Shown here: positions 1 through 5,457 of the stretch, in pieces | Position numbering within the stretch: position 1 is the stretch's first letter | How the letters are laid out: each line of letters begins with the position of its first letter | Origin: Clostridia bacterium | GTDB lineage: Bacteria; Bacillota; Clostridia; Monoglobales; Monoglobaceae | Reading direction: 5' to 3' | Assembly: GCA_017409915.1 (NCBI GenBank) | Contig: JAFQRU010000150.1 | Span: forward strand, 1-13,677 | Length of the DNA stretch: 13,677 bases | Made by a program: the position numbers and the translations under genes | The notes under the pieces: model-generated | Told to the model about the DNA's origin: nothing | Databases searched by the model: none | The model's input: only the letters and a program-made list of their open reading frames with translations

Positions 1-717
1 TATGAAATCGAGGCGCTCAAAGCTCAATCGGTGGCGGCACGGAGCTATATTTTAAGCCGAAAAGGAAAAGGGAATCCCGACCACCCTGATGCCGATGTCT
101 GCACAAACCCCTCTCACTGCAAGGCTTATATCTCCTCTGCCGAGGCTATGGAAAACTGGGGCGACAAGGGGGAGGAATATCTTGAAAAAATAAGCTCCGC
201 CGTCAGAGAAACCCAAGGAGAATACCTTTCATATAACGACGAGATTGCTGTGGCTTGTTTTTATGCCGTGAGCAGCGGAAAGACCGAAAACGCCAAGGAT
301 GTCTGGGGCGGGGATGTCCCTTATCTTATTTCTGTCGACAGCAGCGCCGACCTTACCTATGAAAATCTTACGGAAGAGTTCTCTTTTCCTCTTTCCGAGG
401 CAAAAGAAATTCTGCGCGTTGAAACTCTGGACCTTGGAGAAATTGAAAAGACGCAGGGAGGCTCCGTTAAGACCATAGAAATCGGCGGCAAGACCTTTTC
501 AGGGGTGGAAATCAGGAGCCTTTTTGGTTTGAACTCTGCAAACTTTAAAGTATCTCTTTCGGATAGTTCCATAACCTTTATTACAAAAGGCAAAGGCCAC
601 GGCGTTGGTATGAGCCAATACGGTGCCAATATGATGGCGAAGAACGGGAAAAACTATACAGAAATCCTTTTGCACTATTATTCAAATGTAACAATTGAAA
701 AAGGCGCGAAAATATGA
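1..717 (+). CDS. spoIID: Stage II sporulation protein D (SpoIID/LytB domain), 5' end missing
   Basis: SpoIID is a membrane-anchored lytic transglycosylase that, with SpoIIP and SpoIIM, remodels peptidoglycan during engulfment of the forespore. The frame is open from base 1, so the N-terminal anchor lies outside the window and 238 codons are visible. The fragment begins with EIEALKAQSVAARSY, the family's signature; the glutamate before ALKAQ (residue 4 here) is the probable catalytic acid, matching the essential Glu88 of B. subtilis SpoIID. Next is a His-x5-Cys-x4-His-Cys cluster (HPDADVC...SHC, about residues 28-40), the same spacing as the zinc site described for C. difficile SpoIID. The C-terminus has the conserved GKGHGVGMSQYGA and a final LLHYYSNV. 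A GTG at position 31 is internal, not the start. A SpoIID-domain paralogue with another wall-remodelling role cannot be excluded. The promoter of the next gene starts inside its last codons. Confidence 0.93.
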   Translation, partial: YEIEALKAQSVAARSYILSRKGKGNPDHPDADVCTNPSHCKAYISSAEAMENWGDKGEEYLEKISSAVRETQGEYLSYNDEIAVACFYAVSSGKTENAKDVWGGDVPYLISVDSSADLTYENLTEEFSFPLSEAKEILRVETLDLGEIEKTQGGSVKTIEIGGKTFSGVEIRSLFGLNSANFKVSLSDSSITFITKGKGHGVGMSQYGANMMAKNGKNYTEILLHYYSNVTIEKGAKI

Positions 718-723
718 TATAAT
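695..723 (+). promoter_or_regulatory. Promoter of the cytidylate-kinase-like gene
   Basis: TTGAAA at 695-700 and a perfect TATAAT at 718-723 are separated by 17 bases. The -35 lies inside the spoIID coding region and the -10 starts just after the spoIID stop codon. Transcription would begin near 730, about 25 bases before the ATG at 755. This suggests the kinase has its own sigma-A-type expression apart from spoIID. Confidence 0.75.
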
Positions 724-754
724 AAATATACAAAACAGACAAAGGGGACACGAT

Positions 755-1378
755 ATGGAAAAAATAGTTATTACAATCGGCAGACAGCTTGGTTCTGACG
801 GCCGTAAAATAGGAAGAATGCTTGCAGAAAGGCTTGGTATTCCCTTTTACGATAAAGAACTTATCGTTGAGGCGGCAAAGGAGAGCGGGCTTTCTGAGAA
901 AATGTTTGAAAATTCTGATGAAAAGCCAACGAACAGTTTTCTTTACTCCCTTGTTATGAGTATGCAGCCGGGGACAGGTCTTTATAATCATTACAGCGAC
1001 TTTCTAAACAGCGACCATATTTTCAAGATACAGTCCGATGTTATAAAAAAGATTGCACAAAACGGCTCCTGCATCGTTGTAGGCCGTTGTGCAGACTATG
1101 TTCTTAGAGAGACCGAGGGCGTTATTAAAATCTTCATCTATGCAGATGTGGAAACCAGAACACAGCGAATTGCAATTCGCGACGGCGTTGATGAGAAAAA
1201 GGCAAAAACAGCGGTTTTAAAAGCTGATAAAAAGCGCGGAAATTACTATAATTTCTACACCAATCAGGAGTGGGGAAATGCCAAAAACTATGACCTTTCC
1301 ATCGATTCGGCAAAGCTCTCCGCAGAGGAATGCGTTGACCTTTTAGAAGCATATATAAACCTTCGCAAAAAGTCTTAA
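755..1378 (+). CDS. Cytidylate kinase-like family protein
   Basis: A 207-residue P-loop NMP-kinase-like protein. It opens with a beta strand and a nucleotide-binding loop (IVITIGRQLGSDGRKIG, residues 4-20), a variant of the GxxxxGKG loop typical of the cytidylate-kinase-like family (Cytidylate_kin2). It has IVVGRCADYVL around 107-117 and a lid-like region rich in Arg/Lys, with the family signature DKKRGNYYNFYT at 158-169 followed by WG and YDLSID. By family it probably phosphorylates a nucleotide, but this branch lacks proof of CMP kinase activity and the true substrate is unknown. The ATG at 755 is chosen because AAGGGG precedes it at 742-747 and it fits the promoter at 695-723; the longer reading from 695 would overlap spoIID and start upstream of the -10 box. 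A hairpin terminator follows. Confidence 0.88.
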   Translation: MEKIVITIGRQLGSDGRKIGRMLAERLGIPFYDKELIVEAAKESGLSEKMFENSDEKPTNSFLYSLVMSMQPGTGLYNHYSDFLNSDHIFKIQSDVIKKIAQNGSCIVVGRCADYVLRETEGVIKIFIYADVETRTQRIAIRDGVDEKKAKTAVLKADKKRGNYYNFYTNQEWGNAKNYDLSIDSAKLSAEECVDLLEAYINLRKKS

Positions 1379-1382
1379 AAAT

Positions 1383-1420
1383 AAAAGGAGTAGTGAAAAT
1401 CACTACTCCTTTTTCTCTTT
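1383..1420. terminator. Bidirectional intrinsic terminator between the kinase and hpf
   Basis: A 10-bp perfect stem (GGAGTAGTGA at 1387-1396 with TCACTACTCC at 1400-1409) has a 3-base loop and is flanked by AAAA on the left and a T-rich run on the right, so it can work for both convergent genes. Confidence 0.9.
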
Positions 1421-1950
1421 TATTCTGTTTCAATAAGGCCGTATTTGCCGTCTTTTCTTCTGTAAACTATGTTTGTTTCCATTGTTTCGGGATTTGCGAA
1501 AACAAAGAAATCGTGGCCTAACATATTCATCTGGAGAACTGCTTCCTCCGGCGACATCGGTTTAGAAACAAACCTTTTTCTCTTTATAATGCTGATTTCG
1601 TCCTCTGTAACATCATCTGGCTCATCAACAACAGATATATAATTTTCAAATCCGCCACCACGAATATTCTTTTCAAGGCGGGTTTTATTTTTTCTTATTT
1701 GTCTGTCAAGATTTTCAAGGCAAATGTCTGCTGCTGTCTGCAAGTCCTCGTTTCTCGCTTCGGCTCTTATGAAAAATCCTTTGTAAAGAATAGTTATTTC
1801 CAGAATCATTTTATCTTTTTGCTGTGAAACAACAATCTTGCAGTCATCGCTATCGCCAAAGAATTTGTCAATCTTCCTAAGCTTTGCAAGGAGTTTTTCT
1901 TTACTGCTCTCCGATAGTTCGATTTGTTTACAAATTAAATTGTAAGTCAT
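1420..1950 (-). CDS. hpf: Ribosome hibernation promoting factor, long form
   Basis: HPF binds the 30S subunit in the decoding region and, in its long form, pairs ribosomes into inactive 100S dimers in stationary phase or starvation. The 176-residue product has the usual two parts. Residues 1-100 are the S30AE/YfiA domain (MTYNLICKQIELSES...LRKIDKFF...IRAEARNEDLQTAAD...LDRQIRK). The C-terminal dimerisation domain, about 120-176, contains VSKPMSPEEAVLQMNMLGHDFFVF and ends in a YRRKDGKYGLIE motif. Between them is an acidic linker. The ATG at 1950 has a good GGAGG site (plus-strand CCTCC around 1958-1962) at normal spacing. It lies 63 bases downstream of the second YgjV gene on the same strand with no terminator between, but it may also have its own promoter. 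Length and motifs are normal for the family. Confidence 0.96.
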   Translation of the reverse strand: MTYNLICKQIELSESSKEKLLAKLRKIDKFFGDSDDCKIVVSQQKDKMILEITILYKGFFIRAEARNEDLQTAADICLENLDRQIRKNKTRLEKNIRGGGFENYISVVDEPDDVTEDEISIIKRKRFVSKPMSPEEAVLQMNMLGHDFFVFANPETMETNIVYRRKDGKYGLIETE

Positions 1951-1983
1951 ACTTTTGCCTCCATTTCTGAGTTTTATATTAAA

Positions 1984-2010
1984 ATTATATATAAATATAA
2001 TTTTTTACAA
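1984..2010 (-). promoter_or_regulatory. Possible promoter of hpf
   Basis: Reading leftward, TTGTAA (2010-2005) and TATAAT (1989-1984) lie upstream of hpf in a very AT-rich stretch. The spacer is only 15 bases, shorter than ideal, so this is tentative. It sits between the stop of the upstream gene and the hpf start. Confidence 0.35.
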
Positions 2011-2013
2011 GTT

Positions 2014-2559
2014 TTATTCTTTTCTTTTTCTGTATTTATATAATGCGGAAATATTGGAAATCAGCCCGAAAGCCGGCCCGAAAATTGCCGTCGTCCCTAT
2101 GATTGCATCATAAGTAATCCACAATATATTATTGCAAAGTCCAAAAGCTCTCGTTTTTTGTTCATCCCGAACAAATACCCCTATCATAAGGAAAAGGGCT
2201 CCCCCAATAGGGAGTATCTCAATAAGGTTTTTCGCGCTTATTTCCCATACAAAGTCGGGAGCAGTTACAATCCCCGTAGTTCCAAGTCCTACATACAAAA
2301 GTAAAAATATTATTTTTTCAAAAAGATTTATCTTTGTTTCTGTCCGAACATGGTATAAAGACACCGCTCCTTGCACCACCGCCACAAGATTAAGAAAAAT
2401 TGCAGAGCCTATTTGCCCGATAAGAAGAAAGTTTAGCGCAACCAAGGTGTTGGCCACTATGGTATTTACAAGCATCATCCACTTTTTCTTAAAGAAAGGA
2501 CTTATCATTGAGCCGCACGATGCTATCAACCCAAGGCTTTGACCTATTATGTAGTTCAT
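2014..2559 (-). CDS. YgjV-like inner membrane protein, downstream copy
   Basis: A 181-residue, very hydrophobic protein resembling the YgjV family of small bacterial membrane proteins, whose function is not known. Features are an N-terminal IIGQ segment, the KKKWMMLVNT motif (about 24-33), a long hydrophobic segment with GSAIFLNLVA, a VSLYHVR loop, the conserved APDFVW around 100-105, LFLMIGVFVRDEQKTR (about 122-137) and GTTAIFG near the end, with about five or six membrane segments. It is a gapless match to the gene immediately upstream, about 60-65% identical by manual count, so the two arose by tandem duplication. The start at 2559 has an AGAGGT ribosome site that overlaps the end of the upstream copy; four bases separate the two reading frames. 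The family assignment is by pattern recognition only. Confidence 0.8.
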   Translation of the reverse strand: MNYIIGQSLGLIASCGSMISPFFKKKWMMLVNTIVANTLVALNFLLIGQIGSAIFLNLVAVVQGAVSLYHVRTETKINLFEKIIFLLLYVGLGTTGIVTAPDFVWEISAKNLIEILPIGGALFLMIGVFVRDEQKTRAFGLCNNILWITYDAIIGTTAIFGPAFGLISNISALYKYRKRKE

Positions 2560-2563
2560 ACTA

Positions 2564-3130
2564 CTACCTCTTTATATCTCTCGAAGGAGCGCCACCTTTT
2601 CTGTATGCATACAACGCAACAATAACTGTTATTGCTCCGAAAATTTCCCCGAAAATTGCCGTCGTCCCAACGAAGGCATAATACAGCGTCCATATAAGAC
2701 AGTTTCCCAGGCTGAACCATCTTGTTTTCTGCTCATCCCGAACAAACACGCTTATCATAAGGAAAAGCGCCCCGATAATCGGCAATATTTCCAAAGCATT
2801 CTTTGCGCTTATTCCCCATACAAAATCGGGAGCAGTTACCATCCCAAAAATTCCAAAACCAACATATAACACAAAGAAAATTATCTGTTCCAAAAGGGTT
2901 ACTTTGGACTCCTTTTGAACATGGTATAAAGACACAATGCTCTGAATTATAGCCACTAAATTAAGAAAAACCGCAGAACCGATTTCCTTTAAAAACACAA
3001 GACTTAAAATAACGAAAATGTTTGCCGCTATGGTGTTTACAAGCATCATCCATTTTCTCTTGAAGAGCGGACCGATAAAACAACAGATGGACATCAATAT
3101 CCCAAAAAACTGACCGATTATGTATTCCAT
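2564..3130 (-). CDS. YgjV-like inner membrane protein, upstream copy
   Basis: Paralogue of the following gene: 188 residues, colinear with it from the first residue to the YRK near the C-terminus. Shared blocks include the KWMMLVNTI segment, GSAVFLNLVA, VSLYHV, VTAPDFVW, ALFLMISVFVRDEQKTR and GTTAIFG. It differs by a seven-to-ten residue extension, GGAPSRDIKR, whose last codons read through the same GAGATATAAAGAGGT string that forms the fumarase 3' end and the ribosome binding site of this very gene. The simplest reading is that duplication took in that junction sequence and this copy lost its own stop. It starts 12 bases after the fumarase stop, with AGAGGTG as ribosome site, so the two are surely cotranscribed. 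Function unknown. Confidence 0.8.
   Translation of the reverse strand: MEYIIGQFFGILMSICCFIGPLFKRKWMMLVNTIAANIFVILSLVFLKEIGSAVFLNLVAIIQSIVSLYHVQKESKVTLLEQIIFFVLYVGFGIFGMVTAPDFVWGISAKNALEILPIIGALFLMISVFVRDEQKTRWFSLGNCLIWTLYYAFVGTTAIFGEIFGAITVIVALYAYRKGGAPSRDIKR
2566..2580 (-). repeat. Junction direct repeat, copy between the two YgjV genes
   Basis: On the minus strand this reads GAGATATAAAGAGGT. It is identical over 15 bases to 3151-3137 at the fumarase/YgjV junction. Here it encodes the tail of the upstream YgjV copy (RDIKR) and supplies the ribosome binding site of the downstream copy. Confidence 0.85.
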
Positions 3131-3136
3131 ACAAGC

Positions 3137-3151
3137 ACCTCTTTATATCTC
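3137..3151 (-). repeat. Junction direct repeat, copy at the fumarase/YgjV boundary
   Basis: On the minus strand this reads GAGATATAAAGAGGT, holding the last two codons and stop of the fumarase gene and the ribosome binding site of the first YgjV gene. A shorter match, GAGATATAA, also ends the foldase gene at 4012-4004. Confidence 0.85.
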
Positions 3152-3994
3152 CCGACTTAAATGTCTTGTAACATGACAGCTTATATTAACAGCAACGGGA
3201 AGACCCGCAATATGAGTCGGAAATGTTTCAACATTTACCCCGAGAGCCGTTGTCTTACCCCCAAAGCCCTGAGGGCCAACATTAGTTTCGTTTATTTTTT
3301 CGAGAAGTTCTTTTTCAAGCTCGCTGTAATATTCATCAGGATTGTCTTCTCTTATATCCCTAAGAAGCGCCTTTTTAGAAAGGATTGCAGCCTTTTCAAA
3401 TGTGCCGCCGATTCCAACCCCAACCACAATTGGAGGACATGGGTTGCTCCCTGCGTTTTTAACAGTTTCAATAACAAATTTTACAACTCCGTCTCTGCCC
3501 TCAGAAGGCTTGAGCATTTTAATTGCGCTCATATTCTCGCTTCCAAAACCTTTTGGAGCAACTGTTATTTTAACCTTATCCCCTTCTGCAATTTCCGTAT
3601 GGATGATTGCAGGGGTGTTATCCTCTGTATTGCCTCGTCTTATAGGGTCCGCTACTACGGATTTCCTTAAATAACCTTCCTGATAACCTTGTCTTACGCC
3701 CTCGTTTACGGCGTCATAAAGGTTGCCGCCCGTAAAACAAACTTCCTGTCCTATTTGGAGAAATATTACCGCCATTCCTGTATCCTGACAGATTGGGGCA
3801 TTCTTTTCTTTTGCGATTTCGGCATTCTTTAAAATGTCCCCCAAAACGCTTTTGGCAATGGGGTTTTCCTCGTTTTCAAAGCCATTCTCTATTGCCTTTT
3901 TAATGTCTTCATTAAGATAGCAGTTCGCCTCAATGCACATTTCTTTTATGGCTTTTATTATTTTATCTACGGGAATTTCTTTCAAACTTTTCAT
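3143..3994 (-). CDS. fumA: Class I (iron-sulfur) fumarate hydratase, alpha subunit
   Basis: Two-subunit class I fumarases hydrate fumarate to L-malate using a [4Fe-4S] cluster held by the alpha subunit. The 283-residue frame has the family's landmarks: APICQDTGMAVIF (Cys69), SNPCPPIVVGVGIGG (Cys186), the GPQGFGGKTTALGV block (240-253) and NISCHVTRH (Cys273). These three cysteines are the expected cluster ligands. Length fits a fumarase alpha subunit; the related L-tartrate dehydratase alpha is the main alternative. No beta subunit lies next to it, although the two are usually adjacent. The first ATG (3994) directly abuts its GGAG with no spacing, so a TTG at 3985 (giving MKEIPVDKII, like many family members) is an attractive alternative start. 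It follows the foldase gene by 9 bases and is probably in the same operon. Confidence 0.93.
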   Translation of the reverse strand: MKSLKEIPVDKIIKAIKEMCIEANCYLNEDIKKAIENGFENEENPIAKSVLGDILKNAEIAKEKNAPICQDTGMAVIFLQIGQEVCFTGGNLYDAVNEGVRQGYQEGYLRKSVVADPIRRGNTEDNTPAIIHTEIAEGDKVKITVAPKGFGSENMSAIKMLKPSEGRDGVVKFVIETVKNAGSNPCPPIVVGVGIGGTFEKAAILSKKALLRDIREDNPDEYYSELEKELLEKINETNVGPQGFGGKTTALGVNVETFPTHIAGLPVAVNISCHVTRHLSREI

Positions 3995-4003
3995 CTCCGC
4001 TTC

Positions 4004-5053
4004 TTATATCTCGCTCTTCTCGATAAGCTCCTTGTTTATGCTTATGTCGCTTTCTTTGATAAGCTTATTTATAACTTCGGTGTAACCCTTAACTCTCTTT
4101 ATAACCATAAAAGAATAGTCGGTTTCAACAATATCGCTTATCTCGTCGATTTTAGCAGATAAGGCCGCCGTTTCCATATTTTTATACGGTGCGGCAACTG
4201 AGTCTTTATAAATTGTTGCAATCATCGGGGATTCCATATCATCCTGATTTGCAACATACGCTCTTGCAACCTCTTTCCAGACCGTATCAAAATCGTCTCC
4301 CTTTAAGAGGCGTTCTCTGATTTCCTCAGCCTTTGCATAGGCGTTGGCTCTGTGGACTTTACCCTCGCCGATAGGGATTTCAATAACTCTTACGGTCGCA
4401 CTTTTATCTGACGCAAAAAGAGTTAAATCGGTATCAGCAAAATATTTATCAATATTGAGGCTGACCTCTTCTCTTACCTTATCCTTCAAAATAAGAATGT
4501 CTCTTATTTTATAGTAAGTTTCATCGTCCTTTATGCCAAGGAGCTCGTATGAACTTTCCCCGAAAAGACCAAGGCGGACATCAATATCAACTGTTTTCTT
4601 GCGGTCTTCGTCAGTTAAAGCAATTCCCCATTCAGGCGCTTTTTCGCAAACAGCCATATCGGAAATAAGCTTAACCGTTGCATCATATTTCGCCTTTTCC
4701 AAAACAGTCTGAGAGTTTACGGTTTCCTTGTCCCAGTCAACATCTCCAAGGAGAAGATTGTTGTTTTCGGCATATTCCTGAGCCTCACGCATAAAATAGT
4801 AGTCCCAGACCTCTTTTTCTATTTCTGTATCATTTATTCTGATTGCAACGCCCGCGTCAGTTATTTTAGGAGTGTCCTTTATAAGCTGAGCATAGTTTAA
4901 GGCTCTGAAATTATTGGGCTTTCCTAAAAAACCGAATATAAGATAAAAAATAAAAACAACCAAAATTAAAGCGATAACACTGCCTTGAATTCGCTTTTTC
5001 TTTTTAAGTTGCTTTTCGTTATTTTCAGTATTGAGAATGTCGTTATTTTTCAT
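4004..5053 (-). CDS. Membrane-anchored PpiC/SurA-like peptidyl-prolyl isomerase (foldase)
   Basis: A 349-residue protein with a lysine-rich cytoplasmic N-terminus (KKKKR at about 17-21), one membrane segment (about 25-44) and an extracytoplasmic body, so a type II membrane protein with no lipobox. Residues 65-200 resemble the SurA/PrsA N-terminal chaperone region (VAIRINDTEIEKEVWDYY...; ALTDEDRKK). Residues 219-322 look like a diverged parvulin domain: VRVIEIPIG, then AYAKAEEIRERLLKGDDFDTVWKEVA, then AALSAKIDEISDIVETDYSFMVIKRV. The usual parvulin HILV start and central glycine-rich GG/LG motif are not evident, so the isomerase site may be degenerate and the protein mainly a chaperone. The ATG at 5053 has GGAGGG at 5067-5062. 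It is the first gene of the leftward block and its stop overlaps the spacing before fumA. Confidence 0.8.
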   Translation of the reverse strand: MKNNDILNTENNEKQLKKKKRIQGSVIALILVVFIFYLIFGFLGKPNNFRALNYAQLIKDTPKITDAGVAIRINDTEIEKEVWDYYFMREAQEYAENNNLLLGDVDWDKETVNSQTVLEKAKYDATVKLISDMAVCEKAPEWGIALTDEDRKKTVDIDVRLGLFGESSYELLGIKDDETYYKIRDILILKDKVREEVSLNIDKYFADTDLTLFASDKSATVRVIEIPIGEGKVHRANAYAKAEEIRERLLKGDDFDTVWKEVARAYVANQDDMESPMIATIYKDSVAAPYKNMETAALSAKIDEISDIVETDYSFMVIKRVKGYTEVINKLIKESDISINKELIEKSEI

Positions 5054-5082
5054 AACTTTATCCCTCCAATCCCCTTACTATA

Positions 5083-5111
5083 ATTTTACACTATTTTAAA
5101 GGGATATGCAA
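5083..5111 (-). promoter_or_regulatory. Promoter of the foldase-fumA-ygjV block
   Basis: Reading leftward, TTGCAT (5111-5106) and TAAAAT (5088-5083) are separated by exactly 17 bases. This lies 16 bases upstream of the foldase ribosome binding site and is divergent from the tRNA-Trp promoter. Confidence 0.65.
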
Positions 5112-5142
5112 TAGTAATTTGAAAAATAGCGTAAAAAGCATA

Positions 5143-5171
5143 TTGACAAAATAAATATTTACTGTTATAAT
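5143..5171 (+). promoter_or_regulatory. Consensus promoter of tRNA-Trp
   Basis: A perfect TTGACA (5143-5148), a 17-base spacer and a perfect TATAAT (5166-5171), with a TG extension at 5163-5164. Transcription should begin around 5178, a few bases before the mature tRNA. Confidence 0.92.
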
Positions 5172-5190
5172 ATGAAAAGTGTTTTAATAT

Positions 5191-5266
5191 AGGGGTATAG
5201 TTCAGCTGGTAGAGCGACAGTCTCCAAAACTGTAAGTCGTGGGTTCGAATCCTACTGCCCCTGCCA
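5191..5266 (+). tRNA. tRNA-Trp (anticodon CCA)
   Basis: The 76 bases fold as a standard cloverleaf. The acceptor arm AGGGGTA pairs with TGCCCCT (one G-U pair), the D arm is GTTC/GAGC, the anticodon arm is ACAGT/ACTGT with loop CTCCAAA, a 5-base variable region follows, and the T arm is GTGGG/CCTAC around TTCGAAT. The anticodon at 34-36 is CCA, reading UGG. The discriminator base is G and the 3' CCA is encoded. It stands alone, between its own promoter and terminator. Confidence 0.98.
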
Positions 5267-5270
5267 ACAA

Positions 5271-5308
5271 AAAAGTCTCTTTTGTCTATCTGACAAAAGA
5301 GACTTTTT
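5271..5308 (+). terminator. Terminator of tRNA-Trp
   Basis: A perfect 12-bp stem (GTCTCTTTTGTC at 5275-5286 with GACAAAAGAGAC at 5292-5303), a 5-base loop, a preceding A run and a following TTTTT. From here to the transporter start (about 150 bases) I see only the promoter elements noted separately and no other gene. Confidence 0.93.
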
Positions 5309-5388
5309 AAATGATGTTTACCTTCGGCAAAAAATGTCGCTTTCCTTCATTTTTATGCAAAAAAACTGCTGATTTTCGAAAATAATGA

Positions 5389-5397
5389 TGTTATAAT
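5389..5397 (+). promoter_or_regulatory. Extended -10 promoter of the Na/Pi transporter gene
   Basis: TG at 5389-5390, one base, then TATAAT at 5392-5397, an extended -10 element. No good -35 is present at 16-18 bases; instead a perfect 12-bp palindrome, ATTTTCGAAAAT (5372-5383), occupies that place. An eight-base direct repeat, ATAATCCT, lies at 5393-5400 and 5411-5418, overlapping the -10 and the start of the transcript. These could be binding sites for a regulator. Confidence 0.55.
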
Positions 5398-5457
5398 CCT
5401 CTTTGGATGAATAATCCTATTATTGTTAATGAACACTAAATAAAAAGGAGAATGACT

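Noticed and set aside
695..754. Longer N-terminus of the cytidylate-kinase-like protein
   Set aside because: It would overlap spoIID, begin inside the promoter's -35 box and lacks a ribosome site; the ATG at 755 has AAGGGG.
3161..3674. Plus-strand open frames opposite the fumarase gene
   Set aside because: They lie wholly antisense to a strongly conserved enzyme and show no ribosome site or recognisable motif.
5191..5308. tRNA-Trp as an integration site of a mobile element
   Set aside because: The tRNA is intact and followed by its own terminator; no integrase gene or repeated tRNA 3' end is seen in the window.
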